NCBI GenBank assembly: GCA_009785335.1
Contig: WQWM01000001.1
Coordinates: forward strand, 124,001-188,000
Reading direction: 5' to 3'
Source: Oscillospiraceae bacterium
GTDB lineage: Bacteria; Bacillota; Clostridia; Oscillospirales; Acutalibacteraceae
DNA length: 64,000 nucleotides
The position numbers and the translations under genes are program-made. The notes under the pieces were generated by a model. That model searched no databases, was not told the origin of the DNA, and saw only the letters and a list, made by a program, of their open reading frames with translations. Below are positions 8,223-18,128 of the stretch, one piece after another (position 1 is the stretch's first letter; each line of letters begins with the position of its first letter).

Positions 8223-11200
8223 CTATGCGCAGTTTTCCAGATACCAGCAGAACAACGTGCCTGCCAGCCGGCCGCCTGCAAACATCAGCAGCGGCACGGC
8301 AATGCCAAGCATAACACCTGCCATAATCACCAGGAACGTGCGCCACCAATTGTTGTTATTGTTGTTGCCGGGCGCTTCTTCCCACGCGGCGTAAACGGTC
8401 AGGTAGCTATCATCGGTTCCATCGGTCGCAGCGGCAATAGACGCAGGGTTGCGCGGCGTGCTATCCAGTGCCCAAACTTCGGTGGAATTGGTGACAATCA
8501 CAGTACTGCCGCCTACATTCACATACCAATGCAGGAAGACATGACCCGGGCGAGTGGCTGCAGGCACCGCAAAGTTGTGGGTATAGGTTGCGCTGCGGCT
8601 GGTGGTAGGCGTGCCCTCACCGGTGATGCTGCCGCCCGTGGCATCAAACAGCACGGTATAAATGCGCACAAACTGTGCCACTAAGGGGTCAGTGTTCTGC
8701 AACACGCTGGTGGATTGCAGCATGGTTTCGCCATCTTGTGACCAACCCACGAAGTGCCAGTTGGTGCCGATATCCGCAGGTGGGGGCAACGCACCAATGG
8801 GAGCGCCGATGGTCACATAGCCGTGCGTGCCGTAGCTTTCGCCATCAGCAATCAGTTCAATGCGGAAGGGGGCTTCATCCCACTGGGCGGTGAGCGTGGC
8901 ATTGGCCGTGCCCATGGTGACTACTTCACCTTCCAGCGTCGTGCCTGCACCGGTGATGATCCAGCCGGTGAATACGTAGCCGATGCGGGTTGGGCTGCCG
9001 CCAAGGTTGAATTGCTCACCCCAGCGCAGAGGCTCGGTAGGACCAACCACGCCCGTGCCGCCTTCAAGGTCAACGGTTAGCGTGAAAGCGCGGCGCACAT
9101 AGCGCAACACAAGCACCGTGGAGCCATCTGCGGCAATGGTGCTGCTGAGCAAATTGCCCGCATAGTCAGCGTCAAACACGTAATTTGCGTCATCGAAGAA
9201 GCCGGGAAATGCCTCAACCAATACGCCGGTTGTGCCGCCAATGAAGTTGGTCACTATCGGGTCGGCAAAGGTGCCATCAGCATTCTCCAGTATCACATGC
9301 ACTGCCCAGACGGTATCATTGCGCGGGGTGAAGCGTGCCAAGAATGTCGCTGCAATGCCGGGGTAGGCAATGGCGGGGTCAATGTTGGTGTGGTCTACAA
9401 TGGTGGCAGCGGTAATTTGCATGCCGCCTTCTGCTGCGGTAAACCAGCCGTTGAAGTCATAGCCCTGGCGGTTGAGTGCTGCGGGCAAGGTGAAGTTTTC
9501 GCCAAAGGTAACGGTGAATGCTTCATATGTGCCATCAGCCAACTCAAATTGCACGCTGTAAGAACTGGCCTGCCAAATGGCAAAGAATTGTGTGGGAATT
9601 GAAGGATCTGCAAGTGTGGCTTCGCTCAACAATGCTGCGGTGACTACGCTAGCGGCGGTGACCCAGTCACCTTCTCCGTCGGCTTGAGTGTTCCAGCCCA
9701 GCAAAGTGTGGCCGGTGCGCTGCACATTGGCGGGCACAGGCAAGGCATCATCAATTTGCACCTGTGCGGTCACGTCAGCGGTGCTGCCGTCAATGTTGCC
9801 GCCGCCGAGCACAAACTGTACATTATACTGCCCATCATAAAGCCACAGCGCATAAACCGAAGTGGGTGTTGACGGGTTTTGCAGACTAAGTTCGCTGAGC
9901 ATGGCAAGGGTGAGCGGTTGGCCAGGTGTGACCGCAATGCCGCCGCCATTGGGTGCGGTGAACCAGCCGCCAAAAGTGAAGGCAGTGCGAGGTTGCAGGT
10001 CGGGTTCGGGCACATCGGCACCCAGCAACACGTCAAACTGCGTATCGCCTGCAATCGTGCCGCCCATGGGATTGAACACCAAGGTGAAGGTGTCGGGGCT
10101 CCATTGGGCATAGAGGGTTTGGTCGGCGGCCACATTCCAGATGGTGGTTGCATCCACCGCATCTCCGCCTGCGTTGTGCCATGCGTCAAACACATGTCCC
10201 GCGCGGGTAGCCGTGGGCAATGTACCAACGGCCTGCTCAAACGTCACCGTGCGTTGGAACACAGGCAGGTGCGAGCCGTAGTTCAGGTTGGTGTATAGGC
10301 GGAACTGATTGGGTGCCCAGGTGGCCGTTACTGTGGTGTTAACAGTCGCCATGGTCACTGTGCTGCCCACCACGCTTGCGCCGTCGTCCTGGCCAACGGT
10401 AATTTGCCAGCCGCTAAAGGCGTAGCCGGGTTTTGTGGGCGTGCCGACGAGCGTGTGAATCTGTCCCCAGCGTAGTGGTTCGCTGGGTGAAGCAACGCCA
10501 GAGCCGCCATCTAAATCAACGGTGAGGGCGACGGTGTTGCGCAAATAATGCACAACCAACACAGTGGTACCATTGGCCGCGATATCGCCGTTGAGCACAT
10601 TTGATGCATTTGCGCTGTCGAAAGTATATAATGCTGCGTCAGGCGAGGTGTAAGTTGCATCGGCAATGGTGATGGCTGCGCCGGTTGTGCCGGTTTGCGG
10701 CACGGTGCCTGCGTGGCTAAAGTTGCCATCGGCGTTTTGTGTGTAAACACGCAGGTTCCAGGCGGTGTCGTTGCGCGCAGTCCATTGCGCGTAGATCGTT
10801 ACATTGCCATTGACGGCCAAGGTGGTGGCATGGTCAACTGCCGTGCCGCCTTCAGATGCCGTGAACCAGCCTTCAAAGCTGTAACCCGCACGGCTGAGCG
10901 TAGGCAGCACATCATAGGCTTGCCCAAACGCCACGGAACGCAGGAATACATCCGTAGCATCGCCGTGGTTGACGTGGGTATATAGGCGGTGCACGTTGGG
11001 CGTCCAGCGGGCAGTGACAACGGTGTTCACTTGACCAACGGTGACTACATTGCCCACCACAATGGCACCCTCGGTTTGGCCGGTGGTGATTTCCCAGCGG
11101 TCAAAGATGAAACCGTAGCGTGCTGGCGTGCCGGTGAGGGTATATTGGCTGCCCCAGCGCATGGCGTCGCTTGGTGAATCAACGCCTGTGCCGCCTGCCA

Positions 11201-14200
11201 GTTCAACCGTGAGAGTGACCGTATTGCGCACATAGTGCACACGCAGCACGGTGGAGCCATCTGCTGCAATGGTGCCGCTGAGCAAATTGAGCGCATGACT
11301 AGGGTTGAAGGTATACAATGCCGCGTTGGGCGAGGTATAGGTTGCGTCAACAATGGCAATGGCTGCGCCGGTGGTGCCGGTTTGCGACACAGTGCCTGCG
11401 TAACTGAATGTGCCATTCGCGTTTTGCGTGTAAATGCGCACAGCCCAGGCCGTGTTGGTGTTGGGCGCCCAGCGGGCATAGAACGTAGCCGCTGCCGTGG
11501 GCGGTAATATAGCCGGATCAATGGTGGTGGCGTTCACCGGGGTTGCGGTGGTGATGCGCGTGCCGCCGCTGTCTTCGTCCGTGTCATACCAGCCCACAAA
11601 GTTGTAGCCCGTACGCAGGGGTTCGGCGGGCAGCACCATAGTACCATTAAAGGTCACTGTGGTGTTTTGCGCGGCAGGCGCGCCGCCGTTTGCGTCAAAG
11701 GCAACGGTATAACTGCGCGCCGTCCACACCGCAGTGGCAGTGGTGGCTGCCGTGCCCATTACCACGGTGTTGGTGCCGCTGAGCGATGCGTTTTCGCCTG
11801 TTACCGTCCAGTGGCTGAAGATGAAGCCAACACGGGTGGGCGTTTGCGGGATGATATATTGCGTACCCCATGCTTGAGTTACACTGAGCACATCAACGCC
11901 GGTGCCGCCTGCTAGGTCAATGGTGAGCGTAAACATGCGGCGAGCATAGTGCAGGCGCAGCACGGTAGTGCCATCGCCGGCGATAACGCCCGTGGGTGAA
12001 TGATTGTCGTGGCCTGTGTCCAGCACATACCAGTCCGGGTTGGGCGAAGTGTATTCGCCTGCAGCCGACACCGCGCTGGCCGTTTCGCCTTGGCGTTCAA
12101 TTACATTTTGCACCGTAAAGTTGCCGCTGGCATCTTGACGGTAGATATGGATGGCCCAATTGGTGTCGGTGCGGGGCACCCAAATGGCGTAGATAACCAA
12201 GTTGCCATTATGAGCGAGCTCGGTGTCTTCGTCCACCACATAGCCATCGTAAGTGCGCCACTCCACAAAATCCCAGCCTGCGCGTGACGGATTAGCGGGC
12301 ATCACACTGCCCACAGCTTGCCCAAAGGTGATGGCACCCGCGTCCACATAGTCATGCTCGCCATAGTTGAGATGGGTCATCAGGCGATGTTGGTTCGCAC
12401 TCCACTGCGCAATGGCGTGGGTCGCTGCCGTGCCCATGGTGATGGTGGTCATCGTAGCACTTGCGCCCGCTGGGGTTACATTCCAGCCGGTGAAAGTGTA
12501 GCCGTAGCGCGTGGGTTCGCCGCCCAAGTCATACACATAGCCCCAACGCAGTTCATTCGCGGGCTCAGTCACGCCCGTGCCGCCAGCCAAATCAAGGGTG
12601 AGCGGGAAAGTGCGGCGGGCGTAGTGCACAACCAGCACACTGCTGCCATTGGCTGCGATGTTGCCGGTGACAATATTGTCATCATGCGTGCTATTAAATA
12701 CATAGCGTGCTGAATCGGGCACGGTGTAGTTGCCCGCTGGAGTGATGGCCGCGCCGGTGGTGCCGGTGCGCAGTGCATCCTGCGTGCGGGTGAACGTGCC
12801 ATTGACGTTTTGCGTATATACATGCATGCGCCATTCGGTGTCGTCACGCGGTATCCAGCGCGCATAGATGGTAACATTGCCATCCACGGCAAGTGTGGTC
12901 GCATCGGTAACCAGAAGGCCGCCGCTGGTGCGCCAGTCACCAAAGTTGTAGCCGGTGCGCGTGGGATCTGAGATTGTGTCGATCCCCAGAGACTGCCCAA
13001 ATGTGACATTGTGCCGGAACACAGGTTCATGGGTGCCGTAGTCTAGGTTGGTGTAGAGGCGGTGTGTGTTTGGTGTATAATGCGCATACAGCGTGATATC
13101 ACCGTCAACGTTGTGCACAGAGGTAGCCGAAGCCGCATCACCTGTTGTGCTGCCGATTCGCCATTGCCCAAAGGTGTGCCCGGTGGGTGGAGTTGGTTCG
13201 GGCAATGTGCCGAATTCATCAGCAAAGCGGCTGGGACGATCGGCAGGCGTAACACTGCCGCCACCTGCATTAAAGTTCAAGTTGTGCATGTTGCCCAACC
13301 AGCGAGCATACAGCGTGTGGTCAACCATGTTGGTCACGGGGTCAATATTTTGCCGTTGCGTGCCAGCGGTAGGCGCAGTCCACCAGCCCTGAAAACCAAA
13401 ACCGGTGCGCGTTGGCGTGGGCAAGTTATGCTCTGCGCCTTCGTTGCGGTCAACGAAAGTTGGTGTGACAGTGCCGCTTTGGGGATTGAGCGTGATGCGC
13501 ACAGGGGTTTCCACATAGCGGAAGCTCACCGTGCGGCCTGCGGTAATGTGACTTTGCCAACTCGCCACGGGCAGGTTACCTTCAGCGTCGGCATAGATGG
13601 TTTGCAGCCAAGTGTCACCTGCTTGATTGAAAATCGCCACAGCATGCAGCCGGTGGCCAGGAATGACCAGCGGGGTAGCTGTTACATAGTCACCCGTGCG
13701 CACGTCATCAAGGCGTGTTCTGGCTTCGCCCGGCCACGGGCCGTTGGTGAACTGCACGTAGTCGTTCATCAACGCTAGCGTGTCTTGGTTACGGAACTCC
13801 ACAATTACGTTGCCCGCCACTGTGCGATAGTTGCGTGCAGCGCGACGCGCGGCACCGCCAAACTCTACATTCCAACCCGCAAAATTGGTGTGCGGCACGC
13901 CAAGGCGCAAGGTGTTGTGGCGCAAGCGAGCATAATTATCGCCGCTATAGGCCGGACGCACAAAATTGTCGATCGATTGCCAATAATTCCACCAATATGC
14001 AGAACTTGCGTTGCGGTAGGTCGTGGTGTCGCGCCAGTTGATGTTAATGCGGCCGCGCATGCGAATTTGACTGCCGCCGCCCGCCCCGCGAGAAAAAACA
14101 TTTGCAGTGAAATAGTTGCGATTGGTAGATAACATATGCGTGGTGCCCGAAGTAGCTCCGGGGGTATAAGTACCTGCACCGAGACCAGTGCCTGCAGCGG

Positions 14201-15482
14201 TGCCTGCTGCACCACGTCCCCAGCGAAATACTGCATCCGCTTGCCGTGGGTCAGGCGAGTTTGCGCCACCGTAATAAGCATAGCGCCTTTGCGACGGCAC
14301 GTTATCGTTATTCCAGTCGATAATCACGCGGGCATCTGCATTTCCGGCTACTTCCACTTGCTTGTAGCCCAACACTAGATCTGGAATCGCGTGTGCTGTT
14401 TGGGCAGTGGCCAGATTAGCAACGGGTGTAAAGCGTTCGCCACGCGGGCTTAGACCAACAGCAGCAGGAGCTCGAAAACGCTCATTAACCGTGATTGTGC
14501 CCCAAACACTGTTGGTTGTGCCCATCCAAATTTCATTGTTGGCGTTATTTCTGTTGCCAATATTGCCGTGAATGCGACCGCCTAGGTCAGGGTAGTTAGC
14601 GGCACCGGCTAAGTAAGGTCCGGCCATGCCAGCACCAAAAGCAGCTTGACCATCATAAAGACGACCTGACTGACTGGCAATACCACGAATCCAGTCAAAG
14701 GGTAGGTGGTTAGTGTGACGATGCGGTTCTGCATGCTGGTTCCCGGGACCAACCACGCCAACAAAGCCACCTTCATCGTAAAAACGACCGCCTATTGTGT
14801 GCAACCCAACAAAGGCCATAGTGCCGCGGCCACGATCGCCGCCTATCCAGTTGCCCAGCGATGTGCCGCCGGCCATGAGTGAGCGCCCCCACACAATGGA
14901 ATAAGCCTGAATGGTGTGCCCGGGCACGCCATCTAAGTCAAACGTAGCCGTCCAGCGCATCAGATCGTAGCTGCGGCTATATAGACCAAGCGCAGTGATA
15001 TACCCACCAGTGAGCTGCCACTCGCGGTCAAGATGCGTAGGAGTGTTCACGCGGTTAGTGTATGTTTGCGTGAAACCCGCTAGGCCGCCTGTGCCGCCGC
15101 TGCGCCCGCCAAGATTGTACATCTGCGTGCTGATGACAATGTTGGTGACGCGGGCGGGAGATGTGGTTTGAAAACGCACGCGGGCAAATGGCTCGGTGTG
15201 GGCAACACTGTCGTCATAAGCACCTGCGCCGAAGTTCGAGTTCGTCCACTCGCGCACAGCAGTTTGCCGCCCAGCCATGGTTTCATGATTGGTCATGTCT
15301 GGCTGCAGCCACAGGGTTTCGGGCACCTGCAACGCCACATGCGGCGGCGCAAGCGAGGTAATCACATCAGCCGTGGCGGGTGTAACCACTGTTGGGCTGG
15401 CTGTGGCACCAATGGCTAGCATGCTCGCTAGCACGGCGATAGCCAGAAGCACGCTAAGCATGCGGCGTAATGATTTCTTCAT
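8223..15482 (-). CDS. Giant secreted repeat protein (2419 aa) with many InlB/Listeria-Bacteroides-type repeats and five copies of an interspersed MucBP-like module
   Basis: Signal peptide MKKSLRRMLSVLLAIAVLASMLAIGATA; recurring GYxFxGW...TLYAxW repeats and DTxWxxxxYTQNxxGxF modules; C-terminal TM segment. Confidence 0.85.
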   Translation of the reverse strand: MKKSLRRMLSVLLAIAVLASMLAIGATASPTVVTPATADVITSLAPPHVALQVPETLWLQPDMTNHETMAGRQTAVREWTNSNFGAGAYDDSVAHTEPFARVRFQTTSPARVTNIVISTQMYNLGGRSGGTGGLAGFTQTYTNRVNTPTHLDREWQLTGGYITALGLYSRSYDLMRWTATFDLDGVPGHTIQAYSIVWGRSLMAGGTSLGNWIGGDRGRGTMAFVGLHTIGGRFYDEGGFVGVVGPGNQHAEPHRHTNHLPFDWIRGIASQSGRLYDGQAAFGAGMAGPYLAGAANYPDLGGRIHGNIGNRNNANNEIWMGTTNSVWGTITVNERFRAPAAVGLSPRGERFTPVANLATAQTAHAIPDLVLGYKQVEVAGNADARVIIDWNNDNVPSQRRYAYYGGANSPDPRQADAVFRWGRGAAGTAAGTGLGAGTYTPGATSGTTHMLSTNRNYFTANVFSRGAGGGSQIRMRGRININWRDTTTYRNASSAYWWNYWQSIDNFVRPAYSGDNYARLRHNTLRLGVPHTNFAGWNVEFGGAARRAARNYRTVAGNVIVEFRNQDTLALMNDYVQFTNGPWPGEARTRLDDVRTGDYVTATPLVIPGHRLHAVAIFNQAGDTWLQTIYADAEGNLPVASWQSHITAGRTVSFRYVETPVRITLNPQSGTVTPTFVDRNEGAEHNLPTPTRTGFGFQGWWTAPTAGTQRQNIDPVTNMVDHTLYARWLGNMHNLNFNAGGGSVTPADRPSRFADEFGTLPEPTPPTGHTFGQWRIGSTTGDAASATSVHNVDGDITLYAHYTPNTHRLYTNLDYGTHEPVFRHNVTFGQSLGIDTISDPTRTGYNFGDWRTSGGLLVTDATTLAVDGNVTIYARWIPRDDTEWRMHVYTQNVNGTFTRTQDALRTGTTGAAITPAGNYTVPDSARYVFNSTHDDNIVTGNIAANGSSVLVVHYARRTFPLTLDLAGGTGVTEPANELRWGYVYDLGGEPTRYGYTFTGWNVTPAGASATMTTITMGTAATHAIAQWSANQHRLMTHLNYGEHDYVDAGAITFGQAVGSVMPANPSRAGWDFVEWRTYDGYVVDEDTELAHNGNLVIYAIWVPRTDTNWAIHIYRQDASGNFTVQNVIERQGETASAVSAAGEYTSPNPDWYVLDTGHDNHSPTGVIAGDGTTVLRLHYARRMFTLTIDLAGGTGVDVLSVTQAWGTQYIIPQTPTRVGFIFSHWTVTGENASLSGTNTVVMGTAATTATAVWTARSYTVAFDANGGAPAAQNTTVTFNGTMVLPAEPLRTGYNFVGWYDTDEDSGGTRITTATPVNATTIDPAILPPTAAATFYARWAPNTNTAWAVRIYTQNANGTFSYAGTVSQTGTTGAAIAIVDATYTSPNAALYTFNPSHALNLLSGTIAADGSTVLRVHYVRNTVTLTVELAGGTGVDSPSDAMRWGSQYTLTGTPARYGFIFDRWEITTGQTEGAIVVGNVVTVGQVNTVVTARWTPNVHRLYTHVNHGDATDVFLRSVAFGQAYDVLPTLSRAGYSFEGWFTASEGGTAVDHATTLAVNGNVTIYAQWTARNDTAWNLRVYTQNADGNFSHAGTVPQTGTTGAAITIADATYTSPDAALYTFDSANASNVLNGDIAANGTTVLVVHYLRNTVALTVDLDGGSGVASPSEPLRWGQIHTLVGTPTKPGYAFSGWQITVGQDDGASVVGSTVTMATVNTTVTATWAPNQFRLYTNLNYGSHLPVFQRTVTFEQAVGTLPTATRAGHVFDAWHNAGGDAVDATTIWNVAADQTLYAQWSPDTFTLVFNPMGGTIAGDTQFDVLLGADVPEPDLQPRTAFTFGGWFTAPNGGGIAVTPGQPLTLAMLSELSLQNPSTPTSVYALWLYDGQYNVQFVLGGGNIDGSTADVTAQVQIDDALPVPANVQRTGHTLLGWNTQADGEGDWVTAASVVTAALLSEATLADPSIPTQFFAIWQASSYSVQFELADGTYEAFTVTFGENFTLPAALNRQGYDFNGWFTAAEGGMQITAATIVDHTNIDPAIAYPGIAATFLARFTPRNDTVWAVHVILENADGTFADPIVTNFIGGTTGVLVEAFPGFFDDANYVFDADYAGNLLSSTIAADGSTVLVLRYVRRAFTLTVDLEGGTGVVGPTEPLRWGEQFNLGGSPTRIGYVFTGWIITGAGTTLEGEVVTMGTANATLTAQWDEAPFRIELIADGESYGTHGYVTIGAPIGALPPPADIGTNWHFVGWSQDGETMLQSTSVLQNTDPLVAQFVRIYTVLFDATGGSITGEGTPTTSRSATYTHNFAVPAATRPGHVFLHWYVNVGGSTVIVTNSTEVWALDSTPRNPASIAAATDGTDDSYLTVYAAWEEAPGNNNNNNWWRTFLVIMAGVMLGIAVPLLMFAGGRLAGTLFCWYLENCA

Positions 15483-15617
15483 GTTACATTCTCCTCATCA
15501 ACAATAGAGTCCGAATAAGTATAACATGAACCATAATAAATGTCAACAGTTTATGGAAATATTGTTAAATTACACAAAATAAATATTCGTTGTGGCAATG
15601 GTATACGGTCGCTGAAA

Positions 15618-15677
15618 ATAAAAAATTACGCATCCACAAAAGTGAATGCGCGAACTGTGCGCGGCGACTCGCCGCTG
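15618..15677. repeat. Direct repeat copy 1 containing GCGGCGA-C-TCGCCGC palindrome
   Basis: About 60 bp, imperfect copy at 15717-15775. Confidence 0.65.
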
Positions 15678-15716
15678 TAAGCATTGAACAAAAAAGATGC
15701 ACGTTTCTCGCGGGAG

Positions 15717-15775
15717 ATAAAAATCACGCTCCCACGAAAGTGAAAGCGCGATTTGTCTGCGGCGACTCGCCGCTG
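15717..15775. repeat. Direct repeat copy 2, overlapping the CCA end of tRNA-Ser
   Basis: ATAAAAATCACGCTCCCACGAAAGTGAAAGCGCGA...GCGGCGACTCGCCGCTG. Confidence 0.65.
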
Positions 15776-15862
15776 GCGGAAGCGGAGAGATTCGAACTCT
15801 CGTGCCCTTGCGGGCAACCGCATTTCGAGTGCGGCTCGTTATGACCACTTCGATACGCTTCC
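15774..15862 (-). tRNA. tRNA-Ser(CGA), CCA encoded
   Basis: GGAAGCG/CGCTTCC acceptor stem, CCGCA-CTCGAAA-TGCGG anticodon arm, long variable arm, GTTCGAATC T-loop. Confidence 0.93.
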
Positions 15863-15872
15863 GTACCTTACT

Positions 15873-15901
15873 ATTATAAGGCATTGGGAGGCGAATGTCA
15901 A
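15873..15901 (-). promoter_or_regulatory. Consensus promoter of tRNA-Ser(CGA)
   Basis: TTGACA-17-TATAAT on minus strand. Confidence 0.8.
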
Positions 15902-16018
15902 GCAAAAATTGCAAAAAGATATCCTATGCTAGCACAGGCCAGCATAGGACACAGCGAGGAGACTCTCGTACAGGCTGGCGTAATGCACAGCGAAGCGACC
16001 AAGCCCCACCGCAGGTGG

Positions 16019-16095
16019 TGGCACCCCCGGCGCGACTCGAACGCACTACATTCCGCTTAGGAGGCGGACCCTCTATCCTGGTGAGGTACGGGGGC
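16019..16095 (-). tRNA. tRNA-Arg(CCT), CCA encoded
   Basis: GCCCCCG/CGGGGGT acceptor stem, TCCGC-CTCCTAA-GCGGA anticodon arm, GTTCGAGTC T-loop. Confidence 0.92.
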
Positions 16096-16111
16096 GTGTT
16101 TCATATGAGAT

Positions 16112-16250
16112 GCGCCGAGTAATACTCGCCGCCTATAACGTATGTGCGGTGGGGTGCGCGTAATACGCGCACGCTGTTGATTAAAGCACGCGCGAATATC
16201 ATTCGCGCCCAACCTCTTAGGCCTTATAGGCGGGGAGTATTACTCCCCGC
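16112..16250. repeat. Inverted-repeat element containing several perfect palindromes
   Basis: 22-bp arms GAGTAATACTCGCCGCCTATAA / TTATAGGCGGGGAGTATTACTC (1 mismatch); internal GTGCGCGTAATACGCGCAC and GCGCGAAT-ATC-ATTCGCGC. Confidence 0.65.
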
Positions 16251-16254
16251 ATTC

Positions 16255-16653
16255 TTAATAATTGCCCATGTCCAAGACTGTTTTCAGTATACCCTTAGTA
16301 ACACCTTCTGCGGCTGCAGTAAGAATCGACAGGGAGCGTGGTGCACCAACTTTTGCGGCAACCTCTTTTGTCTTATTCCAATTTTGCTCGTTGTGGATAT
16401 TCGCGAGAAACTCATGCCCAGCTAAAGTAATGTCTGCTATTTCATATGCCGCACCGCCGAAGGAATAACGAGCCTTTCCTTCTATTAAGCCTCGTTCAAT
16501 CATCTTGATGGTAGAATAAATCATATCTTCTTGAGAAAAGCCCAAGTCAGGCATACAATGCAGCATGATGTGTTGAACTCGCTCGCTAACCATCCCTTGA
16601 TTTTCTTCTAAGCACAATAAAATCGCACGAATACAATCAGGGTTTAGCTTCAT
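16255..16653 (-). CDS. DUF2513-like protein
   Basis: MKLNPDCIRAILLCLEEN...SFGGAAYEIADITLAGHEFLANI pattern. Confidence 0.7.
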   Translation of the reverse strand: MKLNPDCIRAILLCLEENQGMVSERVQHIMLHCMPDLGFSQEDMIYSTIKMIERGLIEGKARYSFGGAAYEIADITLAGHEFLANIHNEQNWNKTKEVAAKVGAPRSLSILTAAAEGVTKGILKTVLDMGNY

Positions 16654-17191
16654 TCGCTGCCTCCCACTTCGCCGCCACAAGCTCATGCGCGGCATTGAAG
16701 ACCGTTTCGCCCAAGCGGTGCAAGTCAACGTTATCCTCTTGCGCACACACGCGAGCGAAAACCTTGCCCATCACCTGCGCCTTGGTGGTGTCGGGCGTTT
16801 CGCGCTTGGCAAGAAGATATTGCGTGAAGGCACTGCTATCGGCAATGGTGTCCCAAAACTCGCGGGAATGATTGATGAGCGTGTTGTTCATGGTGGTCAC
16901 CGCAGCCTCGGCCAGCAACGCAGGCTGCAAAATTTTACGCAGCGCATACTGCGCGGAATAGACCATCAACACTTGCAAATGCTGCTCACGCGCAGGCGTG
17001 AGACTAAAACCAAAGCTTTCTGCAATGGCAATCACCTCGGGCGACTTGGCCGACATGCCCGCAAGCTCGCGCCCGAGCCGCTTGGCAGCACCAAGCAACC
17101 CGGCTTGACGCAGTTGTTCGGTCTGTGCCGCCATTTCGTCCAGATTTTCGTTATTTTCTTGTTGCCCAAAGATTTTGATGTCAGTGTCCAT
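16637..17191 (-). CDS. Hypothetical protein (184 aa)
   Basis: ORF overlapping the next gene by 17 nt, operon-like. Confidence 0.65.
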   Translation of the reverse strand: MDTDIKIFGQQENNENLDEMAAQTEQLRQAGLLGAAKRLGRELAGMSAKSPEVIAIAESFGFSLTPAREQHLQVLMVYSAQYALRKILQPALLAEAAVTTMNNTLINHSREFWDTIADSSAFTQYLLAKRETPDTTKAQVMGKVFARVCAQEDNVDLHRLGETVFNAAHELVAAKWEAANEAKP

Positions 17192-17194
17192 GCT

Positions 17195-18046
17195 CTAACC
17201 TTTCGCTGCCAGTTTTCGTTTCATGCGCGATTTATACCCAAGCAACAACGCCAGCTGCGCATCGTTCATTTGTGCCTGCCCCACGGTCGCTGTGCCATAC
17301 ATCCCACGGAAATCGCTGCCGCCAGTCACCAACATACCCGCTGCTTTGGCGATACCAAGCAGTTGCTTTTGCGTGTCGCGGCTATTTGCCGGGTGCAACA
17401 CCTCAATGCCGTCAAGACCTGCGGCAATCAGCTCGTCAAGTATATCTAGGGCACAGGCATTTTCGCCAGGATGCGCCAACACCGCAATGCCGCCCGCCTG
17501 ATGAATGGCCTGCAATACCTCTTGCGGCGAGGAAAATATTGCGGGAGATAGTATATTATCGCGGCTTTGGGGGTCAAACAGCTTGTGATAAAACTCGCCG
17601 CAAAGCTGGTCAGTCAATCCGCTTTCCGCCAGTGCGCGCATCAAATGCTGGGGATACACACAGGTGCTGCCCTTTGCGCATTCTTTCACCAGCTCAAGGC
17701 TCACGGGGAACCGTCGCAGAAACTTGGCCACAATGGATTGCATCGACTGTTTTCGTGCAATGATGTTTTGGTGACACAAACCCTCCAGCCGTGTGGGATT
17801 GTCCGCAAGATAGCACAGCAAATGCAGTTCACAGCCATCGGCAGTTGAGCAAGAAATCTCCACGCCGTGTAGCACCGCAATGCCGTGACGTTCACCCAGC
17901 ATGCGCGCACGCACGGTGCCTGCCATGCAATCTTGGTCAACGATGGCAAGGTGAGTAATCCCCTGCGCTTTGGCTAGCGCAAGCAAATCGTCAATGCCCA
18001 TGGAGCCCATGGAAAGCCGTGTGTGACAATGTAAGTCGCCGGCCAT
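17195..18046 (-). CDS. PHP-domain phosphoesterase
   Basis: DLHCHTRLSMGSMG, AIVDQD, VLAHPGE motifs; TTGCAA-17-TATAAT upstream. Confidence 0.9.
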   Translation of the reverse strand: MAGDLHCHTRLSMGSMGIDDLLALAKAQGITHLAIVDQDCMAGTVRARMLGERHGIAVLHGVEISCSTADGCELHLLCYLADNPTRLEGLCHQNIIARKQSMQSIVAKFLRRFPVSLELVKECAKGSTCVYPQHLMRALAESGLTDQLCGEFYHKLFDPQSRDNILSPAIFSSPQEVLQAIHQAGGIAVLAHPGENACALDILDELIAAGLDGIEVLHPANSRDTQKQLLGIAKAAGMLVTGGSDFRGMYGTATVGQAQMNDAQLALLLGYKSRMKRKLAAKG

Positions 18047-18128
18047 TGCGCTGCCCCCTTATGGAATAAGATGGGTATCTATCTTACATTATACAGCATT
18101 TGAGTTGCAATTGCAAGCATTATTTTGT

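Noticed and set aside
8223-8400. LPXTG/NPQTN sorting signal in the giant protein despite the sortase B gene
   Set aside because: C-terminus is an N-rich spacer, TM segment and CWYLENCA; no sorting motif or positively charged tail seen
10000-13500. CRISPR-like periodicity
   Set aside because: Repeats are coding, about 690-bp period, protein-level and imperfect; no short direct repeats with unique spacers
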